Positions 14,321-27,191 of a DNA stretch of 64,000 nucleotides are shown here, piece by piece; the stretch's first letter is position 1; each line of letters starts with the position of its first letter. The stretch lies in the NCBI GenBank assembly GCA_036925085.1, contig JAUPFP010000094.1, forward strand, positions 176,501-240,500. Reading direction: 5' to 3'. The stretch comes from Brachycybe producta (Eukaryota > Arthropoda > Diplopoda > Playtdesmida > Andrognathidae). The notes beneath the pieces are model-generated. The model was not told the DNA's origin and searched no databases. It worked only from the letters and a program-made list of their open reading frames with translations. The translations under genes and the position numbers were made by a program.

Positions 14321-17300
14321 TTATGCTCTTCTCGGGAATGGACAATGGTCTACCTGAGCGGGAATGGCGAAATTTTGGGTCAAAAGGCTCTGAGGCCCAT
14401 CTGCCAAGCCCATGACCCTCATATCTGTATCGTCACTGGTCACCATGCGGTTAGCGACATCTGGAAACACTAGATCGTACTGGTCAATAACAAGAGGAGG
14501 AGGAGGAGGAGGAGAAGGAAAATACACGATGACCAAATGCAAGAAAAAAGATAGAAAGAAAAGCAGATAAAAAAGTGATAATATTTAAAAATGAACGCCA
14601 TTTTGGATGTTCTGAAAAAATGTGTTTGTGACGAACAAAAAAAAATGAAAACCACTTTTGTTAGTTGTGTGACAAAAGAAAAACAAAAAAGAAAAATTGA
14701 AATCGGTGCTGAAAATGAAAATTTGCAATAATAAATGAAGAGATCCAAACCCTGAAATACAAATTACATGATATTAACATAAGAAAGAAGAAGAAGAAGA
14801 AGCGAAGAAATTTATTTAAAAACATATGAATAATTAAAGAAGAGCATTTAATCAATCTCTCGTTATTATTCGGCATTTCAGAAGCAAACTCGAAATTTAT
14901 AAGATTAGCATGTTTGTATCTTTTAAAATAAGCTTTTTATAGCAATTCCTAATTTTCAATTTTCGTTATTTCACTTCAAGTTGGACCAAAGTTATTAAGC
15001 TTAGCTTTATTTTAAGCAACGTTTGTTTTTGTTTTTAAAAAGAGGTAAAACGCTTTTTAATTTATTCTTAATAATTAATGTTGCTTCTGAAATGAACAAT
15101 AAATTAAAGTAAGACCCGGAACAGCTTTCACTTAGAAAAAGTCAACCCTAAAAAATACGTTAAGTTTCCAAACTGCTTTCGTAAATCAACGAGAATTAGT
15201 ATTAATTACGAGAAACCACTCACCTTAGTAGCGCAGACGAAACACGTAGTTACCACTTTGGAAATGACATTCATCAGATTCTTCGTCTCCTGTATCACGT
15301 TATCAACCTGAAATCAAACCAATTAAGTACACGGAATAAAGGATTCCTGTCACGAAATAACCAACGTTCATTTCATACTTTAGTAAAAGTGGCCGCTTTG
15401 CCAACTGTCGGATTTTTCACAGTGAACTGCAACTGCTGGACAAAAGTCGGTACTTTATCCAGAAAGTCGAGCAATTCCTTCTTGTGCTGTCCACCAGGAA
15501 CCTTCACAATTAAAACAAAAAACAATGTACTTCTCGAGAAAAAGCGAACAAAAAAATTGCAAAAAAAGATATCGCTACTTGATAAGAAAATTGTCGAACG
15601 ACTTTATACAGTTTGTTCGCCTCTTCTGCAAAAAACTCCGCTTGAGTAAAAAGGTCCTAAACGACAACGATGACAACAAACGACGGGCATTAAGACTTTT
15701 GTCGTTAGAATCGATTCGAAAACGAGTGCAAAGAAAGAAAAACCTGCGTCGTCTTCAGAGCTCCTTCACCCCTTGTGAACTGATACATTGAAAATGCCAT
15801 CGCCGACATACTCTTTGCCCTCTTCACGATGTCGTTCTCCGATTCTTCCCATTTCTCCGTCTCTGCGTCCATCTCCGAAGTAATCAACTTCATCTCAAGT
15901 CCGAGTTTTGCAATTTTTGCTTGCTCCTACATCATCAACACGAAATAAAAATCGATCAAAACTCGTCACTTAAACGAGAGAAAGATCCACGCCACAGTAA
16001 TCTACTCACTTCACTGTCGAGACTGACAGGTTTCAATGGTTTACTCGTTGTCCCGTGCTTCTAGAATGACATCCAGAAAAAGAAAAACAAGCATTCGATA
16101 CGATCCGCTGAAGAGATAAGCGAGACAAACCCACGTACCCCTGGCCTCGGCAATGACATGTAAACCTGATTCTCTGGAATATGTCCTCGACAGAGTTCTC
16201 CGACTTCTCTCGAAAGAGACATGACGTCGCTGACCAGAGCCTGCCACGTCTCGATGAACACTTCGAGGTTCTCTTTGGCAATCTTGCTGGTCGGATAAAG
16301 GCACAGCGTTTGGGCGGCAGACAAAACCTTCGGACACAATAAACAACCCAAAATTCAACGTCTTCCTACCCTAAGACGGTATGAACCACACCCTAACCTG
16401 TGGTCCATATATTCTGATGTTGGTTTCGGCATGTTTTGCAGACACCTGCAAAGAATCCGTACTCGCTACGTGCCTCAGCAGCTTACAAACCTAACAGTAG
16501 AACAATGACAACAGCTCGTAAGGAGACAGAAACGGATGACGACAGGACACGAAGAGAAAACCTCTTGAATGTGTTCCACTTGTTCCTGAAACCTCTCGGC
16601 ACATTCCTCGACACGCGTCGTGTCCGAAGCCAAAGCGGCATTTTTAATGGCCCCTATTAGGTCCATGTCTTCTGCTTTGAAAAGATCGCTTGACTGGTCC
16701 AAGGCCGTATCTTGTAACTTGACCGATCACACAAAAAAATGAAATTAACCCGTTAGCGCACCCCTCGTATCTACTCCAAGAGTGCTTGGAGAGCGCAAAG
16801 CAATGGGTATTGGCACTGTGTTGCCAGTGGTGCGTTTCTATCTGCAGAGGCCCCTACAGCTACATCGACTGCACTTTTTACTTGTTTTCTCTCGGCTAAG
16901 AATCAGATTATTTAATTGGGCCCACTCTTCAAACAAAAATTTGAATTCTAAAAAAATATGACTTAAAAGTTTTGATTTTTGGGGGTCTTAGGCACGCGTC
17001 AAAGACAAAAGGCCGTTATTCAACTAAAAACCAAAAGAATTTCTGGGAATTCAGTTAACAAATTGGGCCTTTTGAGATCAATGACCTTCAAAAGGGGTCA
17101 AAGCAAATTAACATAATTCCAAAAGAGATCTAAAATTTAATGTCCATTAGAATTATGCACGCAAAAGACCTTAAAACCCAACCAAAACTTTCAAGATAAA
17201 ATCAAAACCCATATTTGAAAAATTGACGTGAAATTTACCTCGCAGCATCACGAGCAGCACGTGCAAACGCTCCCCCATACTCTCTTTCTCTAAGCACTTA

Positions 17301-20300
17301 ATAAAAAGTACCTGTTGTTTAACGTCCTTTGAAGCCCTCAGTGTCCTTACGATAGAACCTTCGAGTTCTTCGTTTGGAGACGTACTCTCCTTCTGGTCCT
17401 GAAACCGAAACAATGTAGCCTCCCTACCACCCACAGCTAAGGTACACACAATTAATGATGCTAACCATACTGATACCAATCCTGAGCAATTGATTCAATT
17501 CCAACTTGGTTCTATCACACAAAAGAAGAATGTTTTCTCGATGTTCGTGAGACGTATAAGCGGAATCGGTGAAATCCTGCGTCCTTTCGACTATCGTGTC
17601 CAAAGCGCCGACTAGTTTACCTCTGTACGAAGGGCCGACGAGAGTCATTCGCGTCATCTCGACTATATTCTGAAAACGAAACCAAAAAAGCCGAAAAATG
17701 CGACCACCGTGAACGAACGAATGAAACAAGAAAAAAGTTTCTCTTGAAACTTCAAATGAACGAAAGAACCTCAAACTTCTTGATGGAACTATGGACGGTA
17801 CAATTGTTGTCCCAATCTTCAGGAACCCTGTGTTGTTGTTGTTGCTGCTGCTGTTGCGTGGAACTGAGAGAGCCGAGGTGGCCGTTATGAACGAGATCAG
17901 AGTCCATGTTATTCGCCGTTTCGAGGATTCCATCCTTGACGACGTAATGGATGAGATCCATCGCCCTTCTCATCTGGCAGAAGACTGTGTCTCTGTTGTC
18001 TCGAGCCGACTGACTGTCTGGATGCCTCAGGCAAGTCTGTAAACACACCGCAAAGGAGTTGAAGTCACAAAAGTTTTCTTCAAACATCAATTTTCATTTT
18101 TTTCCTCCCAACTTTTCTAAAAAGTTATTTTAGTTTATTTTTCCAGAGTGAGAATAAAAATCCGGTGGAATTCAGGGCTGTGTCAAAGCTTTCCACCAGG
18201 CTACCTAATTACATCCTTCCTTTCAGTTCCATGAGTTTCCTTCCTCTCTTTCCCTTTACTTTATACACTTCGGCCTCAATAACTAACCATATTTTAGCAA
18301 ATTTCCTTATTTCCCCAAGTGTTTCTCAACTCCAAGAAAACCTCCACCTCATTCTCTCTTTTTCTCGACCTCCATTTAGTTTCTAACAAAATTACTAATT
18401 CTATAAATTATTTCACGTTGAAAAGAGCTAACTGTGTAAGAAAGTGGACAATGATTGCAATAACGAAAAGGCATTTCGTTGTTACCTTGGAAGAGGTTAG
18501 AAGAAGCATGGTGGATCTCTCGAGGACTTGTCTCGCCGCAGACATCTGAGCACGACGTCTTTCGTCTTTCAAGTCCTTTTTGTTTTCATTTCAAACACAC
18601 AAAACAATCAATTACAGACTAGAGAAACGGATAAAACGAGATTTATGTGTTTTCGGCTTACGTTTTGTCGGTCTCCCGTTAGATGAGCCAGTTCCACCAT
18701 CTCACTCCCAAAAAGACCAAACGCCTTTACGAATTCCGTGAAATTCGCAACGTTCTCTAACTTATTTAACGTCATCGCCACCTGCCGTCCAAATAAAAAA
18801 AAAGAAAACAGAAAGAAACGATCGAATAAAGGAATAAAAGGGGTTTGGCCACGAGAAGACCGCGCGCGCACGATCGCTAACGAGGTTGTCACCTATAGGC
18901 ACCTTGTCTTTAGCTGCTAACAGTTGCTTGACCACCACAGTGTCAGCCAACAGAAGGACACGAGTGACCGAAGAGAGGAGAGCCCTCGCGGCCCTCACCA
19001 TTCCGCCTTTGTCTCCACCGGACCTCATCAATCTATGGTCGTCATACTGAACTTCGCAAAGTTTCTCGATCGCCGCTCCTACGAATCGAACACACAAAAA
19101 CCAAACAAAAAACGTCTCTCCAAATGTCCTTTCATCTTTGATCCTTAAAACCTCACCTGCTGCTCTCGCATCTTTGCACGCGTCGTACATTTCCATCTTT
19201 ATCTCTGGATTGTCGTCGGCGATTGCTTCTCCAACCGCAACGAACCGTTCGACGGCCACATTAACGGCCTGACCCACGTGTAATATTGCTCTCAATGTCT
19301 TCTCCGATTTCACCGGTTTCTCTTTATGATTTACCAACGTCGTAATCTAGTTAACCAACGAAAACGACTGTTATTTTCTCAAATCTTCCCGTTCCAACTT
19401 TATTTCTCACATATTAAAAATAATAAAACTGGATTATAATAATAATTATTAAGGCCACCCCCAGTTTGCATAAAATGCACATGAAATTCTCATAATGAGG
19501 ACTCCAACCTCCTTTTTTATTCGATATATGCAATAATTATTATCAGTTTAATCGAAAAACTGCATAAAACGCACAAATTACATAATATTCGTAAATCTGT
19601 GTAACTTCCCTTCTTATTTAAAAAACTTATCATCATCATCAGAAAACAACTTCTACAGAAGTTATGTTCAATTGAAATCGTTTCGATTTTCTCTCGCACT
19701 GGCTTCCGATGATTGTAATTCGTAATTGATTCGGCCATTTAAGTAATTGTGCTTTAACTATATATTTGCATAAAATGAATTTGCTTTGTAATTTGCATGA
19801 ATAATATGCAATGCTACTATTTCGAAAACCATTTTGCACATTTTTCAATTTTTATTTGCTTAATTTATGAGGTTCCAACATTGAGTGAGCTTTTTTCTTT
19901 TATGAGATGCGTGTAACTTGAATTCATTTTCTGTTATTTAATTTAAGCGGAAACTTAATCGTGTTTAATATTCTATTTTTAAGAACTAAGTAAAATGAAA
20001 CAATGAATGAATAGTGAACGTTCACAACGACGCTATCTTTCAAAATAAACAATGGCAATGCGTGCAAAATAGGCGGCAATGCACGCTCCTCCTCCTCCTC
20101 CTCCTCCTCCTCACCGTAGAGATTTTTGTGGTCTCAATTTGTGGGCCTTAAATTTCGAATTACAAGAAGAAATTCAGACGATTGTAGAAATTTAATTAAT
20201 TGTGTTTTTGTATTTATAATAAATACAAAACACCTTTCTAGTTACATATAAAAACTTAGAATATATTTGCATAAATGTGGTTAGGCCTTAATTATTAATA

Positions 20301-20681
20301 ATAATAATAATAAACGGATGACCCGAAAGAGGAAAAGGGGGAGGGGTGAAGAAGAATAAGGCGGAAAGAAGAGCAAAAGCAGCTCGTGTTTACTACAATT
20401 AGAGCGTTTTTCAATTATGCACACGTGTAATTATTTAGTATTCACTTTTATTTATTTAAGTGGAGAGAGAGAGAGAGATAAATGGGATCCGGCGCTACAT
20501 TAAACGCCCAATTAGAGGTGAATGCAATTTTAATGTAATACAATCCCCACCCACCCACCTTCCTAAACCCACCCTCCTTGTCAGGTAAAACAAGGGGGAG
20601 GGGGAAGGTTTACCATAAAAGGGGCACTGCGTTCGGTGTGTAATAAATACCCAATTAAGAAAAGCTAAAAATTATTAATCA

Positions 20682-20720
<39 letters not shown>

Positions 20721-23700
20721 GAGAGAGAGAGAGAGAGAGAGAGGGAGACGGTCGATTGATCCCAATCCCTGTTTCACAAAAGGGAACCCTCCTCCTCCTC
20801 CCACTGATGTCCACTTCGAAGTGGACACTCAATAATAATAATAATAGAAATACACAAATACGATTCTAATCTATTATTTAGAAACCCTGTTTCAATTAAA
20901 AACCATTTTCTATTCTCTTGTTAAAAACAACCGCTTTCAATCTAAGAAGGAAAATATTTTAGAAAACTAGAATAGGAAAAAACCAAGGTTAAATCATTTC
21001 ACAAAAAAAAACATTTTTATTAACTAAAAAAAAATTAAGAAAAATTGAGACTTAATTATTTATTAAATTAGTACATACGTTATTTGAGCAATCTAAACTA
21101 AAGCTAAATTAGAAAATAAAATGTAAACGGGGGGGGGGGGGGGGGGGGGGGTCTCTCTCTCTCTGTCGTTTTTTTTACGATGACAGTTGCTGTCATGAGA
21201 GCAGCAACTATCGCGAGAACTATCATCGTGAAAGACCACATCATAAGTCACTATCGCGATAGCACTACCACAACTATCTCGTTTGATTAGATAGCTGATA
21301 GTACTGTCAAGCTATAGTAATAGTTGTTGTGTGACCGCTTGTAGAGAAATATCCACTTTGTAAGGAAATTTGGCTTCTGGAGGGAGAGAAAGGCAACACT
21401 GTTGTTGTTGTTGACTCAGTGATATCTATGCAGTAAGACGTCACACTGTCACATGTGACAGACAACTATCACGTTACTTCAACACGTGTAGACAGTTACT
21501 ATCGTGAGAGTGAACTATCACAACTTTCATGACAGCTACTCTCACGAAAGAACTATCGCCACCGTGTTTACCTCTGTATAAATCTACCTTGGTTTGTTGA
21601 ACTTTAAAAAGTTGAAATTGTATATTTAAAAAAAAAAAACTTTAAGATTCCTCTTTCTTAACCTCATGTTGATAAAATCTCGTTCCTTTTCCCGTCTCAA
21701 TTTAAAAATGTTTGACAAACTACGTTAAAATTTAAAACGAAAAGGAGGAGGAGGAGGAGGCGGTATAATATTCCAATGCAAAATGGAATCAGTGTTAAAC
21801 ATCCCACACTTGAATCGTACCTTCCGATCGATACACAAATTACAAACTCAGACAGAAAAGACTTTTCTTCTTCTTCTTTTAACCCAATTCTTCTTAAAGA
21901 CCTCCCCCCCCCCGCAATACATACACAAATTCAAATCAATTTTGTCTTTAAATTATTTTTTTTTTAAAAAAGTGGATACTCGTTTAAAACATTTCATTCA
22001 ATAAAACATCAATCCATCCATTTATACCATTTGAAATGTCTAAAAGTCAAAGTGAAACTTAAAAACAACTAAACTTAAAAACCCTCCATAAACTTACTAT
22101 GGAGGAGTTTTGTGTATTTTAATTAAATGTTTTTGAATTTGGGGTTGATTTTTTGACCTCTTCATTAATCTGCCTTCCAGAAGAGCAAAATTAAAAAAGA
22201 AACTAGAAAGCGATTTAGAAAACTAGAAAGATAGCTCAATCACTTAAGAGAGTATTTTCATGTTTTTATAGACAAAAATTTTTAAAAAAATACTATTTCG
22301 TCTGCTTAAGATTGTGTCATTTTCAAACCGATATAAAAAAGTTTATTTTGAAAGATATTAACATGAAAATATCTTTAATTGATTGAGCTATCCTTCTAGT
22401 TTCTAAAACACTTTCTAGTTTCCGTTCATTTTGCTGATGAAAAACAGAAAAATCAAGAGTTCGAGAGGCTTTGCATTTACACATTAAAACTACCTTCAAA
22501 ATGAAAACTTTGATTCTTCAAAATATACATTTAACTAACTAGTCTTGAACAGATTTTTCAAAAGTTCAGACGAAAAGAGGAATTTCTAGTGTCAAAGAAA
22601 GAGAGAGTTCACAAATCATGAAATTTTTTCTTGACTTCGGGCCTTCAGCAGAATATACGTAGCTGCACCGTAGTAAAAAAAAAGAAGCTTATGACGTCAC
22701 AGGGGTTTGACGAAAAATTTCTTCATTTAGTCTGATTGAAAAGGGATAATTATCAGAATGTTCTCAAACAAAAGGGTTCTTTTGTTATTATCCCCTTTCT
22801 AATGAAACAAAACGACACAAGGCTAAATTATTTGTCAACCCCTCTGACGTCACAAGCTTCGTCTTATAACGACGATGATGAAACATGAGTTGAGCTTGCA
22901 GTGATTGCCCACCTTCAAGGATGACTCCCGAAATATATCCGTTTTTAACATTCTCATTCTATGTATTCTTTAACTTATACATTATAGTTATTATAAAAAT
23001 GAACACACATGCCACAACTAAAAACTCACTCACCGACAGATCGATCGATTTGGTCGAATTGTGCGTTTCGTTTGCCAATGTGTGTGTGTGTGGGGGGGGG
23101 GGGGGGAAGAGGGAGGATGAGGGTCACTACACATTGCAAGGAGGACGCCCCCTTAACCATCTTCTTACACATAAAAACACAATATAAAATACGAATCCGT
23201 TAAGATCAATTTTAAAACAAATTTCTTAACATCCCCACAAGACAATTGAAATACAATCTGAAACACATTAAATTCAGATCAAAAAGACACAAAAAAAAAA
23301 ATAAATCCAAACATACCATTATATAGCTTAGGAATTATTATTATTATTATTATTGCTTCAGTAGTGAACTTTGAACTCCTGAGATTTTATACAAAGAGAA
23401 ATATAAAACAAAAATAACTGGAAGTGAATTTGTGTAAGGAATAATCCAGAACCGAACCGAATTCGATCTCTTCTTATTACTGTTATTATTTATTCCATTG
23501 CATTTGAAGTGAAATTGGATACACACAAAAACAAACAAACAATCGGTGGATAACATTCGAATAAAGCATTTTTGATTGTTGTTGTTGTTCTTTTTAAATC
23601 CGAATTGCCTTTTTTCAAGAGTAACAATAATCCATAAAAGTTGATCAAACGTAAAGAGAAATCGAAACCAGAATCCGAACCATTTTTGAGATTGGAAGTG

Positions 23701-25207
23701 AGTTTTAAGTGGGTCAAAATCAAGTGCGTGGCTCTCAAATTGACGAGCACAGAAAAAGCAAGAGAAAAAGACCGAACCGAACCGAGAACAGTAATGAAAG
23801 AGAGAGAGCGAGAGAAAGAATGTGGAGCTTGAAAAGAGCAAGGAAAACACAAACGATCGAGTTAGCGCAAAAAAAAAGCGACCAAACCAAGTTCGCCGAA
23901 TCTCTTTCTTCTTCTTCTTCTTCTGTCGTCGTCGTCGTCAACGCCGCCGTTTATATATTATACTAGAATGTTACATGTCCTTTAAGAACTTATTGTAGAG
24001 AGAGAGAGAGAGACAGATTGACTCGGTTAATAGGTAGAACGAGTGTGTGTGTGTGTGTGTGTAGGGCCATTGCCCATTCGCCCAATTTAGGGTACAATCG
24101 ACGCCGCCGAATCCTCTACCGCCACCACCACCGAGAACGACGTTTCAAGGTTCCTTTATTCCAATTCCTCCGTTTTCGTAAATCGATATTCAACACACTC
24201 TTTTCCTCCTCCTTCTTCTTCTTATTATTCTTGTTATTACTTAGGCACCAAAAAGAACCTGCGTCGAAAAAGGAGACCCTATACCTACTACACATAGGAT
24301 ACAACCCCCCCCCCCCCCCCGGAACACTTGTAAGTCTCGAAATTGCGTGTCTGACACAATTTAAGAAGGGATTTTTATAAACAGCTGATTTTTGGAACTT
24401 TTTAATTATTCTGTATTTCACAAGAACAATATTTAAACTAGAAAGGGTCTTTGAAATTAGAAGGATTAACTCAAGGGTAGTCAATATTTTCATGTTGACT
24501 TTTTTAAAAATAAACTTTTTCTAGAAAAATCTTGCTTAAAGTTTGAAAGAAGATATCCTCGTGAAGTGATTGAGCTACCCTTCTAGTTTCTAAAATACAT
24601 TTTGCCACCTGATAGAGACAGAATAATCAAAGAGTTCGAGGAGCCCCGTTTACACTTCATAAAACCACCTTAAAACTTAGTTTTCGTCGATTCGAAGTAT
24701 TGTAGCCTCAATGTAAATTAGAAGCTTGTGACGTCATTGGGGTCGATCAAAAAACCTAAAATTGTCATTTTTTAATAACAAAAGTTTAAAAGATTTCTCT
24801 AGAACTTATGTTATTAGCTTTTTTTTTTAATCAGACAAAAGCCACGGTATTTGTTTTTATCAACCCTATATGACGTCACAAGGCACAAGTTTGCAGTGAG
24901 ACGATTATATTAACAAAAAAAAAAAAATCGATCTGGAAATCGTGATTCCGAAAACAGTCTTAGGGCTCAAGGGGCCACCTCTCAATTTACTCTTAAAATA
25001 GGGAATTATGATCGAATACAATCGATCTCCTAGAATTGATTTCAGTCGGTTTCTAAATAATCTGTGTTTTGATCCTTAAACGGAACTTCAGATCGGGTTC
25101 CAACTCTCTCTTTTCTTCTTCTTCTTCTTCTTCTAATAGTGGAATCGATCGATCACATCCATATGTCCCCCCCCCTTTCAACCCCTTAATTTGATCGACT
25201 GCATTGC

Positions 25208-25275
<68 letters not shown>

Positions 25276-27090
25276 AAGTCGTAATGAGTAAAAGAAACAT
25301 TTTCGAGACAAAATAGAATTCCCAAATTCACACTCTCAGCACTGACCTACCTGAAACCACAATCACACATAAATTTCTCCCCACCCCTCTGCCTAAATCC
25401 ACAAAATAAGAGGTCATAACCTCCCCCCCCCAAAAACAATTCAAATTTAATAAATTAATAACCAGTCTCCAGTTAATGACTCCATCTTGTACGAGAACGA
25501 GAATAGAAAAATGTGTTTCTCTTTGAGAAAGTTTCAACGCCAAAAAGAAAGAAAAAACGCAATTCATGAAAAGAATGAAAATAAAATTGTATTAAAAAAG
25601 ACAGGGATCGATTATGGAGGAGGGAGATGCCCTACAAACAAGAGGAGGAGAAAAGGGCCGTGAGGGGTAAAAGAGAGGAATGAATGAGGAGGAGGAGAGG
25701 CCTTGGCCTCCAAAACACAACTTCCGAAGAATGATTGGAAAAATGGAGGAAACAGAACGAAACTAGGACAATCGATAGAAACATAAATTAAGGGCATCAC
25801 TGTGAGGTCCCTTCACAAGCCCTTAACCAATAGGTGGCGCTGTCTGAGTCTTCTTTTATAACAAACAAAATATGGAAGAATTTTCGGAGTGTTTTCATTT
25901 TTTTCCATTTCATTTCATCTTTTCACTAAGGAGGCAAAAAAAAAAAATCCATTTACTCATGAATCTCAACTTGAAACCCTTTACGGAACCAAAATGAAGA
26001 TTCTGGTGCCCTCTAGTGAGCTGAAATCTTTCTAAAACACACATTTTAAAGAAAGGTGTGGAGGAAGTTAAAATATGAAATGGTAGGTGGGTCGTGACCC
26101 CCTGACTTTTTGGATAAAAAGTAAAACCCAACTTGACGTCTCAGAATTAAGAGAGAGTTCCAAAATAGAAAAATCTCCTTTAATTGAAAAGAGTTTTTTT
26201 TTTTTCATGACTAGAACATTGTTCTCTTACTTAAAGGGTTCATCAAGTGTGAGGTTTCCTTCTTGCGGCCTTTATAATTGCTGTGTAAAAACCAATGAGA
26301 AGCAACACGTCGATCATTCTTTATGGATAGTAAAATGATTGAAAAGTCACAGAACTTTAATATTAAACTCAATTAACTTCTAGGCCTACATGAAACTTCT
26401 CATCAGAAATTAAGAATTCGCGCCTCAGGACCACTCAAACCACTTTTGGCTAAAAATGTAGCCAAGTGTGAAAACGTGAGGCGCTTTTCCATAGCAGCAC
26501 ATTGTCAACCACAGACCAGCCACTTGCGACAATATTTTGCAGTCGAAATCGACCACTAAAACAGTGGTTCATGTGAAAAGAGCCTTAAAACCAATCTTTC
26601 CACTCTTTCTGTTATATTCATAATTGACAGTTAGATAAAAAAAAAAATGCACCTAATGAATGTTGAACCCAACGCCCCGCTTTCACTGAGCCCCACGACC
26701 CACAAGAAGATATGGGCAATAACAGACATAAGACGCAGGATTTGATTAATATTGGATGTTGTTGTTGTTTCTTACCTGAGTGACCAAAGGAACCAAAGTC
26801 TGTTCGATCGATCTGGTTTTGATCTCCAGGTTGGTGGTCCTTGAATGAGGAGAATGATCCAACCTGCTGCTGTGTGACGTCATCATCATCGTCATAAGAG
26901 ACTGAGTCGAATCAAAGGAACCACCGATTTTAACGTTGATGTTGTTGAGTCCAACAGAAGATGAAGAAGGAATTTGAACACAAGAAGAAGACGGTGACGA
27001 CCGGCGATTAGAAGACGGCGCAGCAGGGGTTGTCGTTATAACGCCGGGTGATATTGTAGTAGTAGTAGTTGTAATATCAGTTGTGGCCAT
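14321..27090 (-). CDS. CTNNAL1: Alpha-catulin (CTNNAL1), complete coding region
   Basis: Seventeen coding exons, high to low coordinate: 26776-27090, 19157-19346, 18903-19078, 18662-18781, 18486-18575, 17770-18036, 17466-17669, 17312-17398, 16562-16717, 16398-16490, 16139-16327, 16010-16060, 15744-15926, 15579-15656, 15379-15501, 15224-15307 and 14321-14479. All join in frame, giving 854 residues (human about 734). Catulin blocks include IKTRSIEQTLVPLV, VRAARALLSSVTRVLLLAD, GDRQNDLKDE, ERTQDFTDSAYTSHEHRE, PTSKIAKENLEVF, SLPRPG, and FTRGEGALKTTQ. Alpha-catulin is a vinculin/alpha-catenin relative that scaffolds Rho-GEF and dystrophin-linked complexes at membranes and cytoskeleton. Oddities are a Ser/Thr-rich N-terminal extension of about 85 residues, an eight-glutamine run at about residues 358-365, and a divergent last exon that I assign only by phase and position. 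The donors of exons 6, 9 and 13 (GTTCTT, GTTTTC, GTTTTT) are weak. Confidence 0.92.
20679..20747. repeat. (GA)n microsatellite
   Basis: Nearly pure GAGAGA repeat, interrupted by two GGGAGA-type units, inside alpha-catulin intron 1. Confidence 0.9.
21128..21152. repeat. Poly-G run followed by (CT)n
   Basis: A run of more than 20 G bases is followed directly by CTCTCTCTCT. Long G and C runs recur through the window (for example 6171-6188, 24306-24320 and 48360-48373), so lengths may be unreliable in the assembly. Confidence 0.85.
21178..21560. repeat. Block of short ACTATC/CGATAGT repeats (R8)
   Basis: Motifs such as CAACTATCGCGAGAACTATC, ACTATCGCGATAGCAC and TTACTATCGTGAGAG recur in both orientations. 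The outer parts pair imperfectly (GATGACAGTTGCTGTCATGA on the left, TTTCATGACAGCTACTCTCA on the right). It may be one long imperfect foldback element containing an internal short-repeat array. No ORF is present. Confidence 0.5.
22165..22455. repeat. Foldback MITE, family R1
   Basis: Both arms are present. The left has CAGAAGAGCAAAATT, AACTAGAAAG and ATAGCTCAATCACTTAAG; the right has AAAGTTTATTTTGAAAGATA, ATTGATTGAGCTATCC and TTCTAGTTTCTAAAAC, ending near TTCATTTTGC. It is directly followed by an R5 element, as is the copy at 24405. Confidence 0.75.
22684..22863. repeat. Foldback MITE, family R5 (CRE-containing TIR)
   Basis: The left arm GAAGCTTATGACGTCACAGG plus GGTTTGAC is mirrored by GTCAACCCCTCTGACGTCAC plus AAGCTTC on the right. 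Both arms carry TGACGTCA. A second palindrome (AAAGGGATAATTATC / GTTATTATCCCCTTTC) lies inside. Confidence 0.7.
24405..24625. repeat. Foldback MITE, family R1
   Basis: The left arm is eroded (ATTATTCTGTATTTCACAAG, AACTAGAAAGG, TATTTTCATGTTGA); the right arm is well kept (AAGTGATTGAGCTACCCTTC, TAGTTTCTAAAATACATTTTGC, GACAGAATAATC). It is paired with the R5 copy at 24721-24892. Confidence 0.65.
24721..24892. repeat. Foldback MITE, family R5 (second copy)
   Basis: The left arm GAAGCTTGTGACGTCATTGG plus GGT faces the right arm ATCAACCCTATATGACGTCA. It is the same order and spacing after an R1 element as at 22684, so the R1+R5 pair behaves as one composite unit. Confidence 0.6.
25208..25276. repeat. 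(AGT)n microsatellite
   Basis: About 23 uninterrupted AGT units inside alpha-catulin intron 1. The minus-strand translation is a tyrosine run and is not a gene. Confidence 0.95.
26425..26590. repeat. Interspersed repeat, family R7
   Basis: The segment around TAGCAGCACATTGTCAACCA and AGACCAGCCACTTGCGACAA matches, in reverse complement, the segment at about 50180-50345 (GTCGCAGGTGGCTGGGCTGT). The flanking CACTTTT and AAAAGAGCC ends suggest a small DNA element. Confidence 0.5.
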
Positions 27091-27092
27091 TA

Positions 27093-27191
27093 CTACATAT
27101 ATATATATATAATAACATCAAATGGAAGAAGATATTTCGTTGCAATTTCACCAATCCCCTCCTAACCCTAAACCCCGATTAAAACACTCAC
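27093..27191 (-). other. Possible 5'UTR intron of alpha-catulin
   Basis: On the minus strand a GTGAGT donor begins at 27191 and an acceptor (TATATGTAG) ends at 27093, two bases before the alpha-catulin ATG. A 99-base intron matches the size of others here. If real, transcription starts upstream of 27192. Confidence 0.4.

Larger units (their letters stand above)
19347..26775 (-). other. Alpha-catulin intron 1, repeat-rich
   Basis: This 7.4 kb intron contains no exon I can support. It holds CTC, GA, poly-G, TGT and AGT microsatellites, a block of short ACTATC-type repeats (21178-21560), two tandemly related composite foldback units (22165-22863 and 24405-24892), and an R7 element (26425-26590). 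The GC-richer block at about 23700-24130 might be an internal promoter, but I see no matching first exon. The ORFs across it are low-complexity translations. Confidence 0.6.

Noticed and set aside
23350..23941. Overlapping ORFs of up to 166 codons in alpha-catulin intron 1
   Set aside because: Phe/Ser/Leu-rich translations of T-rich sequence on one strand and Arg/Lys/Glu on the other; no recognisable domain.
25053..25331. Tyrosine-run ORF
   Set aside because: Translation of the AGT microsatellite.
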